Part shown: in pieces, positions 31,101 to 40,800 of the stretch | Numbering within the stretch: the first letter of the stretch is position 1 | Layout of the letters: the number at the start of each line of letters is the position of its first letter | NCBI RefSeq assembly: GCF_001949145.1 | Contig: NW_019091636.1 | Location: forward strand, 26,752-88,751 | DNA: 62,000 nucleotides | Reading direction: 5' to 3' | From: Acanthaster planci | Lineage: Eukaryota > Echinodermata > Asteroidea > Valvatida > Acanthasteridae | Made by a program: the position numbers and the translations under genes | Notes under the pieces: model-generated | The model's database searches: none | What the model was told of the DNA's origin: nothing | Seen by the model: the letters and a program-made list of their open reading frames with translations, nothing else

Positions 31101-34100
31101 TAACATTATGCCTGACAACATTTGTCATTTCGTACTGTAAGTATCTATTTATTTTTTTATTGGTCTATAAACATAACAATGCCATGGTACCTAAATATTC
31201 CGCTGCATATTTCAGATCATAAGTTATTAAAGATGATTTCCACATCATTTGTAGCTAGCTAGGATCGATGCCCGACACCTGCAGAACTAGGTTTATTGAT
31301 GAAACCTTTATTGAGTAATGCCCACCAAGAGGAAACCCACGTCTGATTTTGGGGTCTTAGCTCATGGACTAAAATAGGAAACAAGCAGTTTTATCGTTGT
31401 AAGGGTGAAGTCTCCCAACCTGAAGAAGTAACTATTGGAGTACCACCACAGAGTGTATTCAGGCCGATTTTATTTATTCTTTTTGTCAGTTATGTTATTC
31501 AAAGTGTCAATCTTACATTTATAATTATTATTTTAGTTGGTGACGCCATTTATAGGTCTGAAGATGAACTGATTGATGTCAGCAACGATATTCAATTTAC
31601 AGGGTGTGATTGGTATGGGCGAAAGTATTTCCGCATTGATCCCGATACGACAACGGGCACGGTTTGGTTTCGCGCAGATCCAGATCGCGATCAGTGATCC
31701 AACGTGGGTCAAAGAACACCAGTACCCGCTTGACGGACGGAGCAAAGCAAACCAGCCTTGGACCCAAAGATCGAGATCAAGATCCGTGTGAAACAAACAA
31801 CCGTCCTGCCTTTAAGGCCGTAAAAGATTTGAATGTTGTCATGACTCCAGCATGTACACAGGTCAAAAATGTGAGGTATTTGGGAGTTTAAATTGGTCAT
31901 GAATCCCGTTGGGATCTGTACTTTCGAAAATGGTAAAAGCCCACTGCCTGTAAAATGCTTTCTCTATGTAACTGAGACACACAATGAGATAGTTACGTAA
32001 TACTTTGCATGAAGCCGAAACGAACTATTTAAGCTTGTTCGATGTGGGGTAACAATAGGCTCACCTCTAGAAATAGCCTTTCCGGGATACATAAAAGGCT
32101 GCACGAGTCATGCGTAACAACTTCAACAACAACGATAGCTGAGTGAAGAGTCAGTAACCTTCTCGGTAAACACTCATCGAAGGTGTGCCTGTCACAGGGT
32201 ATTGTTTTCTCTTGTACCAGTGCGTTCATGGTATCGACCAGATAGACTGAGTAATGACACACGTTCTTTTTTGGCAAAGTTGGCTCGATCATGGATCGAT
32301 ATCCCCTAGATTTTGATCTCCCCCCCCCCTGGTTTGTTCGTGTAGGACTACAGCTGCAGCAACTTCCAGGCAGCGGTTGCAACTTCTGGATTTTGGAGGC
32401 CACTCATTCCCTGGTGGTGTATACATACATTTGACAGTTATCAAGTACCAATTATTTCGGCACCATTTTTTGAATAGAACAAATCCTGCTTGTGCAGCAC
32501 CGGAAGGACAGCAAAAATGTTTAGGATAGTGCTTCCAGTACTGTGTTCCATGCACGCGGGCTGGTGCGCTTGTAGCCTTGAACTTGAAATGTCAGCACTG
32601 ATCAACAAAACCATATGTCTGAATTGGAACGTCACATTTGTAACGATAAAAATTATCTCTACGTGCATGTCAAGTGTCAGAAAGTCAAGCGTGGTACAAA
32701 CGAGTCTAACGGGGCGGAATCCACATTAGGCCTATTAAGTGAATTCCAAAAATCTATTTCGTGAAATTCTTCCAGTCACCCCGCACCGAAGAAGAATCTT
32801 CTTGTTGGAAGACGAATTTGTACTTTATCGGTTGCCCTCAGTCTTCCCCAAAGCGTGTAGGCCTAAATGCCTTCAAACTCTGCCTAAGGCCACAGGCCAA
32901 AAGGTTAGTCGAAGAAATCCCGAAAATCTCTGTGCCTTGCTCCTTATCTACATGTACAGGAATCCGGGGATTGTGCACCCAGTGTTAATGTACAGATTGT
33001 GAAGAATTTTTAGACTGAAATGCGATTAATATCGCTTAAAAAGGGAAAACACTAATTTTAAAAAGGCTGAAATATGCCATTCTGATGTAAGATTCTGCAT
33101 GAATGGAACACTTATTACAGATAAACCACGAATATCGACATGATGATATCTCCTCCCCCCCACACTTTTTTCACATTTCCATGGCCTTGCCAGTCCCCCC
33201 CACACACGCACCTTTCCCTAGCGCCCCCCCATGTCCAGCACAAATGTACGCCACTGCCAGAAATAACAGAATTTAAATTAATTAAAAGGACCCAAAAGGA
33301 GGGATAATGAAAAAAGGTCAATCTGCGGCCTTTACACTTGTCACTCCTTTTTGTCGGAATTAACCGTTTTGTTCAAACAAGATCATGTACAATTGAAAAC
33401 CAAGCTAGCACTGCACTACAGTTATCTTACCGCATTTGAAATCCCAAAAAGCAACTCTTTCCGGAGCGGGAGTGCATGGAAGCTTGGCAAACAAGTCGAG
33501 CAAACAAGTTTTTGGTATGTTTTCAATGTTAAATTTGTTTATTTTATTGTCCATTGGACATCTTTTGATTGCATTTATGCGCTTTTAAAAGTCTATCCCA
33601 GATTCTTATTTTTCTTCCAGACTTGCCAGGGAAACCAGCAATGTCCCTACGCCTACAGTCCGTCCATGAAAGAAGCAACAACGTCTGCGCTGATCAGAAT
33701 TTTGCTGGAAGTGTGCGCCGGCGGCAGTCATTGACTAAGGTAGGTTGGAAATCAAAGAAAATGTTACCGAAACTTATATTAGTTTTGTCATGAATCTAGC
33801 AGCCGGACGCACGCTATGGCAGCTTTGCTGTCCCAGTTATTTTGCACTTTACCAGGGCTGTACATTTTTCCCTCCCCCTTCCCAACATTTTAGCAATAAT
33901 CGATGGAGGAAGATAGGATGACGTATTGGAGGTTTATTATTATATTGCTCATTACTGGTGCTTCAAAGAGGTGGTTGTCATCTGTCTCACTTAATGACGT
34001 AATTAAAAATACCTTTTCGTTATCGCCACCATACGTTAGAGCTTGTGACATTTGGGCTGAAACCCCCAGGCAATAACTGTTTACAATTTTGGCAGCTGTA

Positions 34101-36349
34101 GCCTACGCGAAATGTAAATAATATATGAAAGCAAGGTTTCGAAAAGCGGATTGCCAATAGAACTACATATTGTAATACCGACATCATTTCAAAGTTCTGC
34201 GCACGCCCTATCCGACTCCCGCGGCTGGAGGTAAAAGCGCTCACTTCGATGCGATATTGACACTCCGCCTAGACTATAACTCGGCATCTGCAATAATATT
34301 GCAGATTAAATCTCCGGCTTTCAAATGTCGGCGTTTGCTGCAAAAAAAGCCTAGTTTACCAATACCATTCCACTTCTTGTTACTTCAGAGTCCGTGCAAT
34401 GTACATGTAGTTACGTCATGGTTGAATAAATCCTCGTCATTAACGGTTTCAGTGTTTTTCTGTGTGTCCTTAGATGAACTCGGGACAGAGCAGTGAACCG
34501 GACAGTCACTTCATGCGGGAACAAGCGCTTGTCCAGCTCCGGCGACAAAAGCGTCTGAGAGACATCTGCCGGCAACATCCCCTTGCCGCGCAAGAGGTGC
34601 GACATGCCAGCCAAGTATTCATCCTGGAAAAGACCAAAATACTTTATTGCTCCTTACCCAAGGTACGTGAAACTCAAGCCGCTTTCTAACTGGGCCGTCG
34701 CTTGAAATTGCGCAGAACTTTGTGGGAACTGGTGGAGGCCACTACCAGACTTCATGCTCGTGCATAATTGTCTTGGCCTCAAGCAATTCATCCGGACATC
34801 CGGGCAACTTTAAGTTTGATCTATGGACCAATAGTTAAGTAGCGGTTTGTTCATGACGTGTAACTAGCGCATGTGTAGTGAAGTTGAAGTGCGAACGACC
34901 CTAGTCAAACGTTGTCGGGTCATTTGACCAAAGGGGAGAAGTGACCTCAGGAAGGGCAAAATAGCAAAAATAAAAGGAAAATGGTTGGTTACCATACTGT
35001 TTCCTGTATTTTCTGGTCCCCTCTGCACTGTGCAATTAAAACGGTTTGTGGCAACCAACGATGCGACCACCCTGGATAGGCTGGTCGCAAATAGTTGAGT
35101 AGACTTTCCTAACCTACCTACCTACCGATCAGAGTTAACTATGGTTAACTATGGTCTTTGATCGAACTTGCCTATTATGGCCTCAGTGGTGTCATGCGTG
35201 CACGTACGAACCCACCGCGACTCGATTGTTTTGGCCTCTAAGCCAGCTACCGCATTACATGCAACGTAGTGCGATGGAAGTGTATAAGTGACAATCATGA
35301 ATCGAAGATTCAGAAAAATTCTACTTCGTAATACCAAGGTAAATTCCTTTTTATACCGTAACGAAAGACTGGAAAGCTCAAATCGTACCCTTTTCAAATA
35401 GTCCACACATTATAATCAATCAAAGTTTGCACAAATCGATGGAGTACCTTCTCTGAAAGTCCAACAGGATGGGGGCACATGCTCCCCCCTTCCCCAGGGA
35501 ATGATTCAACAGACCACCCCCCACCCCCACACAAAGTGGGCGGGGAAGGGGAGATTTGGGGGACTTCCCAACCACTAACATCTTGAAATAAGGCCATGTG
35601 GTCGCGCCAAGTATTCTAAATCCACAAAATAAACATTCGACTTGAAATCTTCTCTGCAGACCGGAAGCACCAACTGGAAGCGAGCCTTTATGGTCCTGGA
35701 AGGAGTCCGGTCCAACGTCGCGAATATCTCAGCCTACGACGCCCATTGGCAAAACGACTTCGAGTTACTGGCTCACACGCACTTATTGGACAGGTTACGG
35801 AGCCATAGCCTTTACACCAAGTTCCTGCACGTGCGCCACCCCTTTGCCCGCCTGATCTCGGCCTACCGGGACAAAATCTCTGGCGAGGCCACGCGAGAAG
35901 GGCAGGATCCAAAGTTTACCGATATCGCCGTGTACATCGTCCGCAAGTACCGCAAGGGAGCGGGGGGTGAGGATTTCGACCCTAACACGATCCACGTGAC
36001 GTGGGGCGAGTGGATCCAATATCTGACCGACCCTACCGAGCTCAGCAGATTCGACCCGCACTGGCGGGAGATGTACAAGCTCTGCCTGCCGTGTCGCGTC
36101 AACTACGACGTCGTCGCAAAGCTCGAGACGGTGGAGTCAGATTCGAGATTTCTTCTCAACTACTTGGAACTGAAACAACTCAGTTTTCCCTCATCTGCAC
36201 ATCGCTACCCCAGTCATGACGAAAAGAAAGGTGACAAGTTGGTGGAGCAATATTTTGGCAATATGAGTAGAAGCAACTTTCAACGACTTTATAACATTTA
36301 CAAGCTGGATTTTGAACTGTTCGGTTATGAAAAGCCGTTTTTGTTTTAA
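28120..36349 (+). CDS. CHST-like: Carbohydrate sulfotransferase copy 3 (CHST8-14 family), complete
   Basis: Five exons give 376 residues: 28120-28158, 31043-31136, 33621-33739, 34474-34662 and 35660-36349, all GT-AG with phases 0, 1, 0, 0. Residues 1-13 are MEKMAHQPENVSK. The signal anchor lies within 14-44 (VVCLGLVTLCLTTFVISY). The stem is shorter than in copy 2 (residues 45-84). The PAPS 5' loop is YCSLPK|TGSTNWKRAFMVL and the 3' motif is VRHPFARLISAYRDK. It ends YEKPFLF. Same predicted role as copy 2: a Golgi PAPS-dependent glycan sulfotransferase of unresolved acceptor. Intron 1 (2.9 kb) contains a large inverted-repeat element and a MITE; intron 2 contains a LINE fragment. The gene is closest to copy 2, with shared 3' flank, a 108-base identical block and EATRxGQDPKFTDI in both. 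Confidence 0.9.
28258..30379. mobile_element. Large inverted-repeat (foldback-type) element in intron 1 of copy 3
   Basis: The left arm (about 28258-28815) and right arm (about 29955-30379) are inverted copies. Each arm is built of about three tandem units of 130-170 bases containing GCGTCAAAAGTGGACAACC, CATTTTCTGCTAGTAGATTT and a TTTCTGCTAGCAGAAATTTG-like palindrome. The outermost bases are TATGAAGCGTC / GACGCTCCATA, flanked by CTTTGA on both sides, a possible 6-bp target duplication. The 1.1-kb centre has no recognised transposase, so the element looks non-autonomous. The class is not known to me. Confidence 0.75.
30578..30712 (-). mobile_element. MITE, same family as 60246-60417, partial
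   Basis: It begins AGCAAACTATGGGACAGAGA followed by GAACCCCCC, and carries the reverse complement of the family body (TGTTTGATCGGAATCTCAGG, TTACAGACTTCAGGGGGATG, TGTTACGTAACAATTGTCTA). The far terminal repeat is missing or worn. Confidence 0.65.
31043..31136 (+). CDS. Sulfotransferase copy 3, signal-anchor exon
   Basis: 94 nt between TTTGTTTCAG and GTAAGTAT, phase 0 in and 1 out. It encodes VVQCLQSLRSHR, then the hydrophobic LVVCLGLVTLCLTTFVISY, a single membrane helix for type II orientation. Confidence 0.85.
31340..31960 (+). mobile_element. LINE reverse-transcriptase remnant, interrupted
   Basis: NRKQAVLSL, then GVPPQSVFRPILFILFV (RT block GVPQGSxLGPxLF), then YRSEDELIDVSNDIQF, and beyond 31795 RPAFKAVKDLNVV and NVRYLGV. 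The part 31598-31790 does not fit the LINE and looks like a foreign insertion. Frameshifts and stops are present. It lies in intron 2 of sulfotransferase copy 3. Confidence 0.65.
33621..33739 (+). CDS. Sulfotransferase copy 3, stem exon
   Basis: 119 nt, phase 1 in and 0 out, between TTTCTTCCAG and GTAGGT. It encodes LPGKPAMSLRLQSVHERS and ends RRRQSLTK. Sequence and length differ strongly from the stems of copies 1 and 2, so identification rests on phase and position. Confidence 0.72.
34474..34662 (+). CDS. Sulfotransferase copy 3, 189-nt exon
   Basis: 63 codons in phase 0, between GTGTGTCCTTAG and GTACGT. MNSGQSSEPDSHFMREQALV through to ILYCSLPK. Same length as in copies 1 and 2. Confidence 0.92.
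35660..36349 (+). CDS. Sulfotransferase copy 3, catalytic last exon
   Basis: 229 codons plus TAA after TTCTCTGCAG. It contains TGSTNWKRAFMVLEG, VRHPFARLISAYRDK, LPCRVNYDVVAKLETVES and YFGNMSRSNFQRLYNIYK. Confidence 0.94.
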   Translation, partial: TGSTNWKRAFMVLEGVRSNVANISAYDAHWQNDFELLAHTHLLDRLRSHSLYTKFLHVRHPFARLISAYRDKISGEATREGQDPKFTDIAVYIVRKYRKGAGGEDFDPNTIHVTWGEWIQYLTDPTELSRFDPHWREMYKLCLPCRVNYDVVAKLETVESDSRFLLNYLELKQLSFPSSAHRYPSHDEKKGDKLVEQYFGNMSRSNFQRLYNIYKLDFELFGYEKPFLF

Positions 36350-36744
36350 TTGCTGGCAAGGCCCGGGTCGAATTTCTTCAAACAAATAAGACAGAAGGGA
36401 AACATTTCGAACTTGAAATATTGCTGTACATGGACTTATAAAGTCAAAAGAATTCTTGTGATTACATATAAAGATCTACTTGTATATTACTTGTACTTGT
36501 ATTATGCAAAGGACGCAATGAGCGGGGTCTACAGAAGTACAGATACATATACTATACCAAAGACTTTGCCCATTTCTCTATTTTGTGATTCAAAAGTTTT
36601 GACAGAATTGGCATCATTGTGCATTGTGTGAAAAGCGTGCTTCGTTTTGTACAAGGGGAAACTTGTTGTAATCGCCATGGTTGTTTTAGTACTTTATAAA
36701 CTGCTTACCATTTTATTCGGGAATGGGCCACCTTCATTTGGGTT

Positions 36745-36770
36745 GGGTTTCAGAGTTCAGGGATGCGACT
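36745..36770 (+). other. Conserved downstream block shared with copy 2
   Basis: GAGTTCAGGGATGCGACTTT, the partner of the block near 24545. It marks the shared 3' flank of the two genes. Confidence 0.75.
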
Positions 36771-37086
36771 TTGTGCAAACCGTCATGTTTTGGCGTTCTC
36801 TAAGAGCAACAGTGTTCATTGCAGAATTCGGTGTTATTATGTGTTTCTTGTTGGTACCTCAGGACATTTTTTGAAGACCATTTATGTATAAGAGCGCCCT
36901 CTTGTAATAGGAAAAGGCCAATGCACATTCCCGCCAACCCTTCTATATCTCTTAATTAAAAATCTATGCTTTATATTTCATATGTTTTTTTGCTTTTATG
37001 CAGTGCATACATGTGCAAGACGGATGTACGTTAACAGTATAAGGAACAAACTACCCAGACCGATAGGAAATCGACTGTTTTAACTG

Positions 37087-37092
37087 AATAAA
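37087..37092 (+). terminator. Possible polyadenylation signal, sulfotransferase copy 3
   Basis: AATAAA 740 bases after the stop codon. It would place the conserved downstream block inside the 3' UTR. Not unique in an AT-rich stretch. Confidence 0.35.
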
Positions 37093-37476
37093 TTGTAACC
37101 ATAGAACACTTTCTTGCCTGTTTAAGACTAGTAGCTAATACATTACGTCCGCGTTGAGGTTTGTGTAATGGCAATCGTGGCAGCCGATTCTCATATCACA
37201 CATTCCAGCAGGCAGGGTCATGGCAATCTGTTGTCACGAACCCTACATGCGGCCCCTCGGCTCGTTATTACAAGCCGCGCTTGGTGGACGGTGTTTTCCG
37301 TCAACCGGCGTATCAAGTCAGTGGGGGGTTAGTGGCATGCAGTGCTGGAAATGAGGCATGTACACGCACCCGATCGAGCACGGCGTCAAACGAAAGGCAG
37401 GCCGGAGAGAGACTGGGACAGCAGAACGCTTCATCGCAGATTGGGTCCAGGGCGCGCGCTGCCTTCATGTTCAGCC

Positions 37477-37818
37477 ATGGTCTGCGTGTACAGCAGCACC
37501 GTTCTGCTGCTTTCAATATGGGTCCTACTTCTGTGCCAGGGTTTTGCGGTCGCCGAGATGGTCGGTTGGCCAGCTATGAAGAGGAAGCCCCGACCTGACG
37601 CCGGGCAGAGAAAGGAAAAAAAGAACCCGCCCAATATCGTCTTCATCCTAGTGGATGATTTAGGCTTCAACGATGTGGGTTACCACGGTGAGGGCGGGGC
37701 CCTGCTGCGAACCCCTAACATCGACCGGCTGGCACTGGAGGGGGTCCGGCTTGAGAACTACTACGTGCAGCCTAGCTGCACCCCTACACGAAGCCAGCTA
37801 ATGACGGGCAGGTATCAG
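37477..37818 (+). CDS. Arylsulfatase exon 1 (signal peptide, active-site Cys)
   Basis: The start [20 protein letters not shown] is preferred over upstream in-frame ATG codons because it opens a signal peptide and has good context (CAGCCATGG). It ends GRYQ|GTAGGT. It holds the metal-binding VDDLGF and the sulfatase signature [12 protein letters not shown]. Confidence 0.92.
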
Positions 37819-40800
37819 GTAGGTCCCCGAGGAATCACATGAAAACTGGGCCAAGTTGTATTGAGCTACGCATACATTATGGCCATTTAAATCCTTGTGT
37901 AAGTACAAAATGAAGCAGAATTCAGTTTGGGGAAAAAAGAGACAAACCTTTTAACATGAATACAGGAGACATCTGAGGTAGTTCAAGCACGAACTCGTTT
38001 ACTTGGCCATCCTTCAAAAGAAGTTAGGAATGGATTCTGAAACAAAATGAACCTTCATCAATTCTACAGGGACTTGGAAACAATTTAGGATCAAGGACAT
38101 TGATAGCATATTTATGTGTAGAGATTTAAAGGTAGAGGTAGAGGTAGTTATTTCTAGCAAAACCCAAGATTGGGCGAGGGACAAATAAAATGTAGGATTG
38201 TACTAGAAAACTCGAGTCTGATTGGTAGAGGCAGAACGCAAGAAGTGAAGACCCACAGAAAAACCTGTACTGTGTACATTATGAACACTAGTAAACTTCA
38301 TACTTCGTCTACGGTCGGACGAAAATGATTTTTCAAGTACAAAAATGCTAAACATTTCCCTGTCAAATTTGAATTCCTGCAAGTTTTGTAGCCAAACTGA
38401 AGTTTGCTTCTTTCCATTTCAAAAGCTGTGATTGTTGAAATGTGTAGACTAATGCTTCAACACTCCTACAATCTAACACCAGTCCGTTACTGTGCAGTGG
38501 ATTTTTCTTGTTTCAGTTCTCATATTGGCTACGCGGCACCTTCCAAAATTGCATACACTTAAAGTCATCGCCAACTACACGAAAATCAATTTCCCTTCCT
38601 TGTATTGTTTGCTACCTCCATGCTTGTACGAAATAAATATATAAATTCCAGTTTCCCGAACCCATTGCGCCAGATCCACACGGGCATGCAGCACGACAAC
38701 CTCGTGCAGACGTCGCCCCACTGCCTGCCCCCTCACGAGTTCACCCTGGCGCAAGCTCTGAAGGCGGCCGGCTACTCCACCCATGGCGTAGGCAAGTGGC
38801 ATCTGGGGTTCTGCCGTCAAGAGTGCTTGCCGACAAAAAGGGGCTTCGATTCCTACTTAGGTGCGTACACATATGGTTACATTCTCTGGTCTACATCCAA
38901 TATATTTCCGAAACAGATAAAGTCAAATTCGTGTTCCCAAAACAGATAAAGTCAAACTTCAATGATTCTTGGTTACTGAAACTGGAGATGATGTTAAAAG
39001 TGTTGATTGCTCTACTTTTCACAATATGGCATTGTGTCAGTATCATATGTACATGATTAAATGTATATAGATCTTTTGATAAATAACATTGACATAATTA
39101 TTGTACAAATATATACAGCATATTGAATTCAATATGATAATACGTTTAGTTAGAAGAAATACATGTACTTTGAAAACAGAAGTCAATCAGCAAGTTCAAC
39201 TGTCATATTTAAATCCAGAAGATCCATAATATATATCCATTTCCAAATACAAAGCAGAGAACTTTTCAAAAGAAAATACACGACAAGCAGTGTATTTATC
39301 TTCGCCTACTGCGCATGCCTTTGATCTGTTTATACTCTAACCGCTGTTGAAAATTTAATAAAAGTTCAACCACCGTCACTCCTCAAAACTCAGGGAATAA
39401 ATGTCTCCCCCAATTAAAATAATTACCCGTGGGCCTTTCTCAAACCTCAAATGATCAAGTGAAAAGGGATGTCAGTGACCCTGCAGATCGGTAAAGTGAT
39501 CAATATACACTCTTCAAAAATTAAAGCTCATTTCCTCATCCTACAGAATTTTTTTGAGGGGGTAACGAATTGTGCTCGACGAAATCCCATTGCGACTGAG
39601 GTGAAAACCCCTGTTTAAAACAAGTCGCTAGTTTGAGTATTGATACCTATAAGTCTGTAAAATACAGCCAATTGGAGGGCCACCATTTTCTCTGAAATAG
39701 AAGCTGACTGTCCTGTTAGTGGTTTCCATCATATTATTTTACAGACTCTCCAGAATGCTTAATATACCAGAGATTTGGCCTGCATTGAACATTTCAGACC
39801 TGTATATATAACCCGCTAAGCTATTATGACTTGTGCGTCAGACCTGCACGTTTGAAAATACCAGAAACTACTCATGCTTTCAACTACATTTGAAGGCGCT
39901 GTTGCTGTGATGTTATCCAGGGAAGATAAGTTAAGGGAAATTAAGAGCAAAGGTTTCGCTGTCAAAAATTGCGAACTGAGAGTATACTTAATGAAAACAT
40001 TTCTGAGAAAGGGATTGATGCCTGCGTTTTGCTATGCACATAATGAAGAGAAAACACAGCCCAGCAAAATCGACAAAAATGCAGGACTATTTTTGGTACA
40101 AACAAATGTAACAGTGAGGCTTGCTTCCTGAGATGACATCACAAGTCTGCTCGTGAATGTGGAAAATACTCATGAGCATAGAAACCAAACAAGCAGTAAA
40201 AGGCCCTTTGAATCAGTAAAACAAAAGTCGAAAATAAAGTTTAAAATACACTGTGCATTGGAAAGGTTTGCATTTAATACATATTGACTGCAGATACCCT
40301 TTAAATCAGTGTCGGTTCATTCTGGTTCAAACCAGTTCATTTGAAGCCGGATGAAAAGTCCCATCTTTCAGCCCCATAACTGCCATGCAGAAGAGGTTGG
40401 CATTTAAAGATGTTTTGTGCACGTGCCAATGACTGTTAATGCTGATTCTAAATAATTGGACACCGTTTGGTGATCGATGGGGAGGGGGGAGCTGGGTCCA
40501 TCCTCCGGCCCCTTCCCAAAGATTAGCTTACATTTAATGGAGAAATAATGAGAGTGAGATGGAAATTCTTGGTCTGATTCATTTCCCTTGTTTCAAAGAG
40601 CCTGTGAAATGTCCCAAATGTAGCCTCACCCTCAGAAAGGCTATAAACGGTTACAAGGTGCCCCCTCCCCCCAAAAAAATTGTTCTGGATATGCCCTTCT
40701 TTACGATTCAAAAAAATTGGTTGGAAAAGTGTATTTTTACCAGTACATGAATGTACAAGGCCTAACGTGTTTGACTCCCTAGGGTGCTAATATTTTGTGT

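Noticed and set aside
37161-37598. 145-residue frame upstream of and overlapping arylsulfatase exon 1
   Set aside because: No motif and a different frame from the sulfatase. The region is GC-rich 5' flank.
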